This document shows positions 55,587 to 64,000 of a DNA stretch of 64,000 nt, piece by piece. The notes beneath the pieces are model-generated. The model had not been told where the DNA came from. It saw only the letters and a program-made list of their open reading frames with translations, and made no database searches. A program made the position numbers and the translations under genes. Position 1 is the stretch's first letter. Each line of letters opens with the position of its first letter. This stretch comes from an uncultured Thermogutta sp. (lineage in GTDB: Bacteria > Planctomycetota > Planctomycetia > Pirellulales > Thermoguttaceae), in NCBI GenBank assembly GCA_937128505.1, contig CAKZMM010000110.1, positions 1 through 64,000 on the forward strand, read 5' to 3'.

Positions 55587-56069
55587 ATGTCCAGGCAGTA
55601 TGGGCGTTGGAGTGTGCTTTGTTTGCTCTTGGTGGGACTGGCCGGTTGTGGCGGCATGGGCGAGCGGCTGGTGACAATCAAGGGCAGGCTCGTAGAAGGC
55701 GGCCAGCCGGTCCGGTTTGAGGGTCAGGAATATCAAGTCGGAGTAGCCCGGGTTGAAGTGACCTTCTGGCCTGTCGACAGCGCCGGCAAGATGGTGGCGG
55801 GTGGCCAGTCTTGGAGTACGAGTGTTCAGCCGGACGGTACGTTCGTGATGGACGGTGCCGGCAAAGGTATCCCGGCGGGCCGTTATAAGGTAGGTTTGCG
55901 CCATACCGGGGCCCAACAACAATATGACCCGCAGGATCCTTCGATGAAGGAGCACGGGGGCGACTTGTTCCAAGGGAGATTTACCATGGACAAAACGCCT
56001 TTCGTGTTCGACTTAAACACCAATCAAGAGGTCACCTTGGATATTGGCCAAGGAAACCCGGGTAGTTGA
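55587..56069 (+). CDS. Small lipoprotein paired with DUF1559 protein
   Basis: It is predicted to be lipid-anchored and of beta-sandwich (carboxypeptidase-regulatory-like) fold. The signal MSRQYGRWSVLCLLLVGLAG ends in a lipobox LAG-C21. The segment VTIKGRLVEGGQPV, a conserved WPVD and the later PDGTFVMDGAGKGIPAGRYKVGL match the transthyretin-like protein that commonly follows DUF1559 genes. GGAGG and a further GGGAG lie upstream of the ATG. No function beyond envelope location can be read from it. Confidence 0.88.
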   Translation: MSRQYGRWSVLCLLLVGLAGCGGMGERLVTIKGRLVEGGQPVRFEGQEYQVGVARVEVTFWPVDSAGKMVAGGQSWSTSVQPDGTFVMDGAGKGIPAGRYKVGLRHTGAQQQYDPQDPSMKEHGGDLFQGRFTMDKTPFVFDLNTNQEVTLDIGQGNPGS

Positions 56070-56978
56070 GCATTTAGCTCAGCGAGAAAAGCTCCCCTTT
56101 GTCGAAAAGGAGGGACATTTCGCCGCTCATTGTCAGGACTAGCGTTCGTGCAAGGAAGCAGTAAAGGAAGAATTATTAGTAGAAGAGTACGAAAGAGCCA
56201 TTAGATTCCGTGTGTGACCTCGAAGGGGCGAGGAATTTTCGGGGTTAGTTTGCTCCTGATTTTGGCAAGTCAATGCACCGCCGGAGGGGTACTTCGGCGG
56301 TGCTTTTTTTATCGGCGTGTCGTCCAATGGTGATGCATTTGCCATCTTTATAAGGGGGTATCGGGGCGTAAATTGCTGTCTGTACTTTGTGGTGTCTCTC
56401 ATGCACGCCAGTGGAAGGCGACCATTGGAGGTTCTCGCTTGGAAGTACTGGCTTCCAGAGAGGTTTTAGCGGTTTTATGTCGGGCGATTTGGCGGTTTAT
56501 AATAGATTCGAGCGGGGTAGGCAAGTGCGCTTGAGCCGATGTCCGCGCAAGCCGTTTGCTAGGACATTTCCAAGTATTTCGAAAATCGGAAGGCCCTAAA
56601 GCGCTCGCCGGAAGATTGGGAGGATCATTCCCGATGATTGGTCAGCTTTGCATCTTTTGCCTGTGGCGGAGTCAAGCGGTGGTAATGGCAGCGTCACACG
56701 GCCTTGAAATAGCACCTGCTTATGCCCCAGTGTAGCTCGGCTTGTTTACCCTTAGGGAGTTGTTCCGGATGTATCGCACGTGATTTTGATCCACAAGGAT
56801 TCTCCGCGAGTTTTTCGCGGCGAACATCCCGATGAAAAATGAGGAAACGCGTGGGCGGTACTTGCATGTTATCTAGAGGGAGTTCGTTTTCAGGCAACCT
56901 TTCGCGCGAGATTCCACGAAACTAGAGGGTTTTTGCCCGGTACAATCATGTAAATGATCGCTTATGTTGGACGGGGTC
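56070..56978. other. Gap with terminator between lipoprotein and cassette 2
   Basis: About 900 bp. The terminator at 56275-56310 lies 205 bp after the lipoprotein stop. Between the stop and the terminator no gene is seen, so the transcript has a long 3' end or a small RNA lies there. TACAAT at 56941-56946 could be a -10 box for cassette 2, but no good -35 partner exists. Confidence 0.5.
56275..56310 (+). terminator. Rho-independent terminator
   Basis: A GC-rich stem GCACCGCCG (56275-56283) pairs with CGGCGGTGC (56295-56303) and extends by further pairs toward a small loop. A run of seven T follows at 56304-56310. It is a strong plus-strand terminator, most likely for the DUF1559-lipoprotein transcript. 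Confidence 0.92.
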
Positions 56979-58463
56979 ATGAACCAGCAGGTCAATTCCG
57001 CCGATCCCGAAAAGCCCTCGCAGGTCGAAAAAACCGCCGCAGATAGTGGGGCTCGGCGGCGAGTTTCGCGGCAATTTTTTTGGGGTTTAGGGTTCGCTTT
57101 TTGCTTGGTTCTACTTGGCGGTGTTGGTGTAGGGGTTTATCTGCGGGGGGAAGGCTTGCCAGGAATTTGGGGGTGGCTAGAGCAAAGCCCGGCGATAAGT
57201 TGGCTCGTCGGTTCTCGGGACGAGTGGCAGGCGGTATCTCCGGAGATTCAGGTGATCCGATCGGAGGCCTTGGCCGTTGCGGAGCGTTTGCGAAGGCGAT
57301 TCCCCGGCAGTGCCGAGGCGATGTGTGTGTATGGACTGGTTTTGAGCCACTTCGGAAAGCTTACTTCGGCTGTACGAGCCTGGAAGCGATCGTTGGCTTT
57401 GTTCCCGGGTTACCCGGATGCTTGCTACAGTTTGGGGGAGGAAGCACGCTTGCGGGGCCAATTGGAGGAAGCTTCGTCGTGGTTCCGGCGTGCTTTGGAG
57501 ACGGATCCCAACCGGGCAGACATCCGGCTCTCCTACGCCAAAGTCCTCAGCCAGTTGAGCAAAACGGAGGAGGCCGTCACGCAATTTGCGGCACACTTGG
57601 AGCTTTCCCCGGAATCCGTGGAAGGATGGTTCGGACTAGGGCAAGTGTACGCTCAGCAGGGCCGGCTTCATGAGGCGAAGCAGTGTCACTTGCGTGCGTT
57701 GGCCATCGATCCGAAGGCTAAGCCCGTGTATTATGCCTTGGCCACCGTGTGCGATCGCTTGGGGCACAAAGGAGAAGCGGCGCGTTATCGTCGCGAATTC
57801 GCAGCCTTAGAAACCGCAGATCGGATGCCCGCCGAGGGACGCCGGCATCCGTACGACGATTTGAAGGCTGCCCGGGAAGCACTGGTGGCAACCTACGTTG
57901 AAGCGGGAAAAGTCTACGCGGCTTACGAGGATCCATCAAGTGCCGAGGAGCATTGGAAGCGGGCAGCGGCCCTTAATCCGCAGGAAATCCAGGCGCGCTT
58001 GGCACTGGTTTCCTTGTACGAACGACAGGGCCAATGGGGAGAAGCCTTGTTGCGGCTCGAGGAGCTGAGTCAAGCTCATCCGGAGCAAGCCAATTTCCAC
58101 CTTGCTTTAGGAATGAAGTATGTCCAATTGCGGCGGTTGGAGGATGCCGAGCGGAGTTTCCGCCGCTTTGTGGAGCTACGTCCTGAACGGTTCGAAGGAT
58201 GGATCGCATTGGCTCAGGTTTATGCTTATGAGAATCGGAACTTAGAGCAAGCATACGAGGCGGCCCGAAAAGCGGTGCAACTCCAGCCTACGGCTGCCAA
58301 CTATCAAATGCTGGCTCAAATTTGCGAGCGGCGTGGGGATTTGCAGGCAGCCATCGCCGCGGCCAAACGGGCAATGGAGCTGGAGCCACGACAACAGGAA
58401 ATTCGGCAACTGTTTGCGCGACTTCAAAGCAAATGGCGCCAGTCCATCCCGAATGAAAATTAA
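56979..58463 (+). CDS. Membrane-anchored TPR protein, cassette 2
   Basis: Paralog of the cassette 1 TPR protein with the same layout: a polar head of about 30 residues, one membrane helix (about 34-55) and about ten TPR units. Repeats include YSLGEEARLRGQLEEASSWFRRALETDP and AWKRSLALFPGYPDACYSLG. The conserved block RRHPYDDLKAAREALVATY separates the two halves. I chose ATG 56979, with GGACGGGG upstream; an ATG five codons earlier lacks it. It precedes a propeller gene on the same strand, but the gap of about 450 bp contains a short duplication and could hold a second promoter. Confidence 0.88.
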   Translation: MNQQVNSADPEKPSQVEKTAADSGARRRVSRQFFWGLGFAFCLVLLGGVGVGVYLRGEGLPGIWGWLEQSPAISWLVGSRDEWQAVSPEIQVIRSEALAVAERLRRRFPGSAEAMCVYGLVLSHFGKLTSAVRAWKRSLALFPGYPDACYSLGEEARLRGQLEEASSWFRRALETDPNRADIRLSYAKVLSQLSKTEEAVTQFAAHLELSPESVEGWFGLGQVYAQQGRLHEAKQCHLRALAIDPKAKPVYYALATVCDRLGHKGEAARYRREFAALETADRMPAEGRRHPYDDLKAAREALVATYVEAGKVYAAYEDPSSAEEHWKRAAALNPQEIQARLALVSLYERQGQWGEALLRLEELSQAHPEQANFHLALGMKYVQLRRLEDAERSFRRFVELRPERFEGWIALAQVYAYENRNLEQAYEAARKAVQLQPTAANYQMLAQICERRGDLQAAIAAAKRAMELEPRQQEIRQLFARLQSKWRQSIPNEN

Positions 58464-58911
58464 TGCAACGGTCAACGGGGGGAACCACCTTTGAACTTGG
58501 ATGCGGGGGCGTATCCGCCGGGCGGATCTTACTGAGTTCCCACGCCCCATGATAGCAGGCCTTACCGCGTTGCACCGACCTGCGTGCCTTTCGTTATTAC
58601 CAGAGGTAAGTCTTGCTGTGTGATATGAACCAATGAGTGCTGCGAGCTACGGGGGAATGTCGGTAGGGCAACTCGAATAATGATCTGTTCCGGCTGACCT
58701 GGTGTACTCACCAGGATGAATGTGTCGCCCCAGGATGAGTGTGTCCTCATGATTCGGGGTGGGTGATTGGCCGCGATGTGATCTTCTTTCGGGGCTTTTG
58801 GGGAACCGCAAAGCTCCGGAATTCGGGAACACATCACTCGTGCCCCCAGAAGAGTCCGAAAGCAGGGGACAAGCGGCGAATTCGATCGCCAAGCATCCTC
58901 AACCATCTGGC
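58464..58911. other. Gap between the cassette 2 genes
   Basis: About 450 bp, or 295 bp if the propeller begins at GTG 58759. It contains the duplication at 58711-58745. Confidence 0.45.
58711..58745. repeat. 16-bp direct repeat, period 19
   Basis: CCAGGATGAATGTGTC (58711-58726) and CCAGGATGAGTGTGTC (58730-58745), one mismatch. Confidence 0.9.
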
Positions 58912-60723
58912 ATGGATTGGGCGGGCAAGATTATGAATTTCCGAGCTCTTTGGATGGGTGCAGGACTGGGGCTATGCGGCATGATCGCTGCGGTTTTCGG
59001 GGTATCGTGGATGATTTGGCGGCCCCTCAGCAATACCCGGGAGTTTCCGGGAGCAATTCTACTGGAAGACATCACAGAAAAAACCGGGATAACCTGGCGA
59101 CACACCGACGGTAGCAGCGGACGGCGATACATCGTTGAAACCGTCACCGCAGGCTTAGCTAGCTTCGACTACGATGGTGATGGGTTGATCGACATTTACT
59201 TCCTCAATGGAGCCCTTTTGCCGGGTTGTGAGCCGCTGGGGGAGTTGCCGCGGAATGCCCTTTACCGCAATGGCGGAAATTGGCAATTCGTCGATGTGAC
59301 CGAGGCGGCAGGTGTTGGCGATACAGGATTTGGATTAGGTGTGGCAGTCGGCGATTACAACAACGACGGTTTTGGCGATATATATGTCAACAATTTCGGC
59401 CCCAATGTTTTCTACCGCAACAACGGAGATGGTACCTTCAGCGAGTTGACTGCTGAGGCAGGGGTGGGCGCCGGAGATTTAGTCGGTGCGGGAGCTGCCT
59501 TCCTCGATATCGAAGCCGACGGCAATTTGGATCTGTATGTGGCCAATTATGTGAACTTTTCTTTTGAAACGTATAAACCCCACATCGTGGAGGGGCGGCA
59601 CATCTATCCGGGCCCGATGATTTATGACGGCGTAAACGACATCTTGTACCGCAATAATGGCGATGGAAGTTTCAGCGATATTACGCAGGAGGCGGGAATT
59701 ATCGAGGACGGCGCCGGTACGGGCATGGGAATGATTTGTGCTGACGCGGATCGGGACGGCGATACCGATATTTTTGTCCTCAACGATGTGGCCCATAACT
59801 ATTACTTCGAAAACGACGGTTCCGGCAAATTCTCCGAGGTGGGGATGGTGCGGGGGCTGGCCTTCGACTCGCAGGGCCGCTATTTGGCCAGCATGGGCGT
59901 GGATTGTGCCGATTACGATAATGACGGGTGGCTGGACTTTTTCCACACGGCTTATTCCGAGCAGCAGCCGGCCCTTTACCACAATAGTGGTCAGGGGTAT
60001 TTCGAGGATCGCACCACCCTGGCTATGCCCGGTACTTCCGCTTATCCGTACATCAATTGGGGGACAAACTTTGCGGATCTCGACCTCGACGGCGACCAAG
60101 ATCTATTTCTTGCCAACGGCAACACTCAGGATAATTTGGAAACGCTTGCCGAGCACATCACTTATCATGCTCCCAACTGCGTGCTCATGAATTTGGGGAA
60201 TGGAATCTTTCGCGAGATCACGGCCGAGTGCGGCAGCGGTCTTCTACCCGAATATAGTAGCCGAGGATCGGCCGCCGACGATTTGAACGAAGATGGGCTG
60301 GTAGATTTAGTGGTGCTTAATGCCCGGGAACGTCCCACGGTAATCCGGAATATTTCGCCGGCGAGGGGGCAGCACTGGATCCATGTGAGCTTGCTTGGCA
60401 CCCGCGCATCGCGAGATGCCGTGGGTTCCCAAGTGACCGTGTGGATAGGGGACCGGCAACAAGTCAAAGAGGTTCATAGCGGGCGGAGTTATCAAGGGCA
60501 TTGCGGATTGCGCTTGCATTTCGGCTTGGGCCCGGCCGCGGAGGTGGACCGAATCGAAGTTCGCTGGCTCGGCGGCCCGACTCAGCAGTGGGAAAGAATC
60601 CCGGCAAATCGTTGGGTCATTCTCATTGAGGGTCAAAAGGAACCGATTTTCGTGCCGCCATACTCGGGGTCGAAGCCGGGAATCACGGATCGAATATGGC
60701 AGGTCCTTTTTGGATCAAGGTGA
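58912..60723 (+). CDS. CRTAC1-type calcium-loop propeller, cassette 2
   Basis: Close paralog of the cassette 1 propeller. A membrane helix near the start (MGAGLGLCGMIAAVFGVSWM) leads to RHTDGSSGRRYIVETVTAG and seven calcium-loop blades (FDYDGDGLID, GDYNNDGFGD, LDIEADGNLD, ADADRDGDTD, ADYDNDGWLD, ADLDLDGDQD, DDLNEDGLVD). The ASPIC/UnbV domain follows (GSQVTVWIG ... EVHSGRSYQGHCG). I prefer ATG 58912 (603 residues), which matches the paralog length, although no strong ribosome site supports it. A GTG at 58759 would add 51 residues. Its end overlaps the cassette 3 propeller end by 41 bp, on opposite strands. Confidence 0.88.
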   Translation: MDWAGKIMNFRALWMGAGLGLCGMIAAVFGVSWMIWRPLSNTREFPGAILLEDITEKTGITWRHTDGSSGRRYIVETVTAGLASFDYDGDGLIDIYFLNGALLPGCEPLGELPRNALYRNGGNWQFVDVTEAAGVGDTGFGLGVAVGDYNNDGFGDIYVNNFGPNVFYRNNGDGTFSELTAEAGVGAGDLVGAGAAFLDIEADGNLDLYVANYVNFSFETYKPHIVEGRHIYPGPMIYDGVNDILYRNNGDGSFSDITQEAGIIEDGAGTGMGMICADADRDGDTDIFVLNDVAHNYYFENDGSGKFSEVGMVRGLAFDSQGRYLASMGVDCADYDNDGWLDFFHTAYSEQQPALYHNSGQGYFEDRTTLAMPGTSAYPYINWGTNFADLDLDGDQDLFLANGNTQDNLETLAEHITYHAPNCVLMNLGNGIFREITAECGSGLLPEYSSRGSAADDLNEDGLVDLVVLNARERPTVIRNISPARGQHWIHVSLLGTRASRDAVGSQVTVWIGDRQQVKEVHSGRSYQGHCGLRLHFGLGPAAEVDRIEVRWLGGPTQQWERIPANRWVILIEGQKEPIFVPPYSGSKPGITDRIWQVLFGSR

Positions 60724-62857
60724 TTCGCTGATCTACGGGCAAATCGCTCCAGGATTCGGGGGGACTCCCCAACCAATAAACCTCGACCTTTTCGATCCTT
60801 TCGGCTCGTCCCAATCCGAAGTGGAGCCGGCTGCCGAAGTGGCTCTGATAGCCGCGACCGCTGTGGACCTCGGCGGTGTAGCGGCGGCCGCCGGCGACAA
60901 CCTCGACCCGGGTACCTACGGCTTCTCGATTCTTTTCTCGCCCGATGAGTCGAATTTGCACCCAGTGGTTTCCCAAGCAAGGAGAAGTGTTGCGGATGAT
61001 CGTCGGATGATCGCGAGAATTGAGCACGGCGACATCGAGCCGGCCGTCATTATCCAAATCATCTATAGCAATGCCGCGGCTGCTGAATTCTGGGCGTAAT
61101 CCGTCGCCACATGCTTCCGAAAGATTGACGAATTTGCCGCGTCCGATATTCCGCATCACCACATTCCGCACGCGGTAACTGGTGGTATCATCGTACAATT
61201 CGACATTATCCTGCAAGTGACCACAGGCAATAAAAAGATCGAGGTGTCCATCGTGGTCGAAATCACCAAAGCCTGTGCCCCAGGTAACATGCTGGTAGGT
61301 ACCGAGCCCCACCCCGGTGGCGCGCGTGACGTCCTCGAAGAATTTCGTGCCGGTATTGCGATAAAGGGCGGGTAATTCGCTGGAATAAGAGGTTTGGAAT
61401 AGATCGAGCCAGCCATCGCCGTCGAAATCACCCGCATCGACCCCCATGCTGGCCAGCTCCATTCCGTCGATGTTATAGGCGACCCCGAGGTCGAGGGCCA
61501 CCTCCTCAAATCGACCATTTCCGTGGTTTTCAAAAAGGAAATTCCCGCGGACATCGTTCATCACGGCGACGTCGCTGTCGCCGTCGCGGTCGTAGTCCAA
61601 AGCGACAATCCCCATGCCCGTGCCTTTATGTTTGCCGATGCCGGAGCTGAGGCTTTCGTCGCTGAAACTGCCCTCGCCGTTATTACGAAAGAGGATATCC
61701 GCCTCCGGGTCGAAGTCCTTGGGGCCCGCATATCGCGGAATACCGTCCACGACGGGCACCTTGTTGTCGGTGAAACGAAACCGCATGTAATTGGCGCAGT
61801 AAATGTCTAGGTTGCCATCGACGTCATAATCTAGAAAGCAGACCCCGGCCCCCACCTTGGTTTCCGCGGGGATTCCGTTGCCGGTGGCGACCTGGGCCAG
61901 TTCGGTCACATTGCTGAAGGTGCCATCCCCGTTATTGCGGTAAAGAACATTTGCCCCGAAATTGCTGATGTAAACATCGCTGAAGCCGTCGTTATTATAA
62001 TCGCCGACAGCAACCCCAAGACCGTACTCTTGATCACCGACGGCTGCCTCCAAAGTGACCTCGGCGAACTGCCAATTGCCCAAATTGCGGTACAAAGCGT
62101 TGCGGGGCGGCTCCGCGGTGGGGGGATAGCCCGGCAGGGGGGCACCGTTGAGAAAGTAGATGTCGATCCAACCATCGCCGTCATAGTCGAACGTGGCTAA
62201 GCCAGCGGTCATCGGCTCGATGACCCAGCGTTGCCCGCTGCTACCATCGGTGTGGCGAAAATGAATTCCGACTTGCCCTGAGAGATCCTGAAATTGGATG
62301 GGTGCCGGCTCTGCCGCTTTTGCACTCCCAGGGCCGGCCGCCACCAACCACGCAATCAGCAGGCTGGCCAGCAAGCTGCAAACCAATCGGCTGCCGACAG
62401 GTGGATTACATATTCGAGTTTTGCCGATAGAAAATCCACCCAGTAGAACTTTGTCGGCAAATGGTGCAGCTTTGCCCACAAGAGGACTAGCACGTCGGCA
62501 ATTAATTCGTATCATCCCTTGCGAACCAGAACCGATCGCGGATTTTCGATATTCGATTTTTGGCTTGGAAAAGTTTTCGCCGGGTAATGCGGCCCGAGGT
62601 ACTTGTTGGCAAGTTGCACCGAGCCGCTGGAGCAAAGAAAGATGATTCTGCACCTGGGGGCGGACCGATGTTTCGCTACCCACCGCGCCTTTGTTACCGG
62701 CTCCTGGAACCGGCGCTGCCGCAGGGGTTTCCTCCCAGGGAAAAGCGGTTTGAGCAGCGGAACGGATCACCATTTCTTCCTCTTGCCCAAACTTTAGGCT
62801 TTTGCAAAAGCTTTTTCCGTGGACAAACCCGGTTCGTATTCGCCCATTAGCGTTCAT
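60683..62857 (-). CDS. CRTAC1-type calcium-loop propeller, cassette 3, long N-terminus
   Basis: Paralog of the other two propellers, with seven calcium-loop blades (FDYDGDGWID, GDYNNDGFSD, LDYDVDGNLD, LDYDRDGDSD, GDFDGDGWLD, GDFDHDGHLD, DDLDNDGRLD) and a full ASPIC/UnbV domain. Unlike them, a 155-residue polar region precedes the hydrophobic segment CSLLASLLIAWLVAAGPGSAKA (about 163-184), which looks like a cleavable signal ending in AKA. The ATG at 62857 overlaps the TPR frame by 11 bp, suggesting coupled translation. An internal start (for example Met 115) is possible, and then the extension would be absent. Confidence 0.87.
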   Translation of the reverse strand: MNANGRIRTGFVHGKSFCKSLKFGQEEEMVIRSAAQTAFPWEETPAAAPVPGAGNKGAVGSETSVRPQVQNHLSLLQRLGATCQQVPRAALPGENFSKPKIEYRKSAIGSGSQGMIRINCRRASPLVGKAAPFADKVLLGGFSIGKTRICNPPVGSRLVCSLLASLLIAWLVAAGPGSAKAAEPAPIQFQDLSGQVGIHFRHTDGSSGQRWVIEPMTAGLATFDYDGDGWIDIYFLNGAPLPGYPPTAEPPRNALYRNLGNWQFAEVTLEAAVGDQEYGLGVAVGDYNNDGFSDVYISNFGANVLYRNNGDGTFSNVTELAQVATGNGIPAETKVGAGVCFLDYDVDGNLDIYCANYMRFRFTDNKVPVVDGIPRYAGPKDFDPEADILFRNNGEGSFSDESLSSGIGKHKGTGMGIVALDYDRDGDSDVAVMNDVRGNFLFENHGNGRFEEVALDLGVAYNIDGMELASMGVDAGDFDGDGWLDLFQTSYSSELPALYRNTGTKFFEDVTRATGVGLGTYQHVTWGTGFGDFDHDGHLDLFIACGHLQDNVELYDDTTSYRVRNVVMRNIGRGKFVNLSEACGDGLRPEFSSRGIAIDDLDNDGRLDVAVLNSRDHPTIIRNTSPCLGNHWVQIRLIGREKNREAVGTRVEVVAGGRRYTAEVHSGRGYQSHFGSRLHFGLGRAERIEKVEVYWLGSPPESWSDLPVDQRITLIQKGPAIFDP

Positions 62858-64000
62858 TTTTCGACCGCAAAAGTGTTTCGTAAGTTGGACCCAAAAGGGG
62901 ATGGTCTGGCTGAAGTTTCAAGGCTTCCTCGACGGCAGCAATCGCCCCGGGTCGATCGCCGGACTTATCGCGAACGGCTGCCAAAGCCAAATAGTTTTGC
63001 ACGGTGGCGGCAAGCTTGGCAGCCGTTTCCGCAAACTTTATAAGATCTTGGACCGAGTGGCCATACTGCAAGGAAAGGTCGACGAGGGCCGTGTAGGGTT
63101 CTGCCCACTGTGGAGCTTTCTCGATCGCTGAGCGTAACGATTGCTCCGCCGCATCAAATTGGCCTAACCGTGTTTCGACCTTTCCTTTGCGGTACCAATA
63201 ACCGGGCGTTTCCGGGGCAATGCGCACCAAGGCCTCCCATTGTTCCAGGGAATCGAAGAGCCGATCCTGCCGCTCGTAATGCTCGGCAAGGGCAAGGCGA
63301 CAATCGACCGATTGTGGCGCGATCGCGGAACCCCGAAGCCAATGGGCCTCCGCTTTTTGAGGATCGCCGAAGCTTGCGTGAACATTGCCGGCTGCGAAGT
63401 GATAGCTGGCCGCCAGTTTTTGCTGTTGAGGTAAATCCAGATAATGCCGACTGCGTGCGCGGTCCGCCTCTAAATCCTTCTCTTTAAGTTCCTGGAATTT
63501 TTGCCGCCATTGACGAGACTCTTCCCGCAGACCTAATCGGGCGCAAACCATGGCCAAAGAATGATAGGCGGCCGTGTAGGTCGGATCACATTTGACGGCC
63601 ATTTCATGGGCGGATTTCGCCTCTCCATCCCTGCGGAGTTCCAGGAGCGCTTGTCCAAGCCAATAGTGACTATCTGCGGCCAAGGGGAATTGGCTGACAT
63701 ATTGACGCGCTGCTGCCAGAGCTTCCTCCGCCGAACTTTGCCTGAGGAGGACATCAACCAAGAGGCTGTGGGCTTGACCGGCATACGGGTCCAATTGCAC
63801 GGCTTTGCGGAGGTGCCGGATGGCGGCCTCGAAATCCCCCCGATCTGCCGCCACTAAGCCCAGACCCGTGTATGCCGGAGCAAAATGCGGGTTAATTTCA
63901 ATCGCTTTTTGCCAGTGGCTCTCCGCCTCGCTGCTACGACCATGACGGTTATAAAGGAAAGCAGCCAACGCGTAAGGCTCGGGCCGATGGGGCAATTGCC
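62847..64000 (-). CDS. TPR protein, cassette 3 (N-terminus outside window)
   Basis: Partial: the frame stays open to the right edge, so the anchor and first repeats are not seen. About 382 residues show tandem TPR units (YTGLGLVAADRGDFEAAIRHLRKAVQLDP, YWLGQALLELRRDGEAKSAHEMAVKCDP). The shared block SRHYLDLPQQQKLAASYHFAAG and the following GDPQKAEAHWLRGSAIAP match the cassette 1 and 2 TPR proteins. It overlaps the start of the propeller gene by 11 bp. Confidence 0.88.
   Translation of the reverse strand, partial: QLPHRPEPYALAAFLYNRHGRSSEAESHWQKAIEINPHFAPAYTGLGLVAADRGDFEAAIRHLRKAVQLDPYAGQAHSLLVDVLLRQSSAEEALAAARQYVSQFPLAADSHYWLGQALLELRRDGEAKSAHEMAVKCDPTYTAAYHSLAMVCARLGLREESRQWRQKFQELKEKDLEADRARSRHYLDLPQQQKLAASYHFAAGNVHASFGDPQKAEAHWLRGSAIAPQSVDCRLALAEHYERQDRLFDSLEQWEALVRIAPETPGYWYRKGKVETRLGQFDAAEQSLRSAIEKAPQWAEPYTALVDLSLQYGHSVQDLIKFAETAAKLAATVQNYLALAAVRDKSGDRPGAIAAVEEALKLQPDHPLLGPTYETLLRSKNER

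Noticed and set aside
1-64000. Short direct repeats as insertion-sequence target duplications
   Set aside because: The copies are adjacent or nearly so with no element between them, and no transposase gene is present in the window.

Overview
The window looks like chromosomal DNA of a planctomycete, probably Pirellulales/Thermogutta-like (this placement is an inference). The evidence is a DUF1559 protein with a prepilin N-terminus paired with a small lipoprotein, membrane-anchored TPR proteins paired with FG-GAP/ASPIC-UnbV (CRTAC1-type) propellers, a YTV-free but very large secreted protein, low coding density (about 70 percent by my count) and housekeeping genes scattered singly between long gaps. 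I see no rRNA, tRNA, insertion sequence or CRISPR array.

Layout. 1-7.4 kb: a 3-hydroxyacyl-CoA dehydrogenase, ispD, tyrS, a one-TM protein and an adenylate-kinase-like P-loop enzyme. 8-17.3 kb, all on the minus strand: a 1096-residue secreted protein built from two copies of one unit, a DUF4139 protein, tgt, and a DUF1573 protein. 19.2-24.6 kb: ffh and a reduced ribosomal/tRNA cluster rpsP-trmD-rplS-yraN without rimM or rnhB. 24.8-31.9 kb: an AsmA-like membrane protein and aroC (minus), an FHA protein, nadC, and a ComEA-like helix-hairpin-helix protein. 32.3-40.2 kb: a secreted esterase-type hydrolase, the NAD salvage pair pncB-nadE (overlapping, one operon), a C_GCAxxG_C_C redox-type protein, and an LptF/LptG-type permease. 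41.5-49.1 kb: argB, argD, argF (plus) facing pheS-pheT (minus).

49.7-64 kb is the accessory part. It holds three paralogous two-gene cassettes. In each, a TPR gene (a membrane anchor is visible in the two complete copies) lies directly upstream of a secreted or anchored seven-bladed calcium-loop propeller ending in an ASPIC/UnbV domain. Between cassettes 1 and 2 lie a DUF1559 pseudopilin with a near-consensus promoter and a lipoprotein, followed by a strong terminator. The conserved pairing, the shared envelope localisation and the triplication make this the best candidate for an undescribed system.

A second theme runs through the whole window: gaps and gene ends carry many short direct tandem duplications (unit 13-36 bp, often 16 or 19 bp), some perfect and some decayed. 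At tyrS, pheS and tgt they include the stop codon. A separate 22-bp-period array of about five units lies between aroC and the AsmA-like gene. Start codons were chosen mostly by Shine-Dalgarno spacing; where a nearer start beat the longest open frame I used it and said so.
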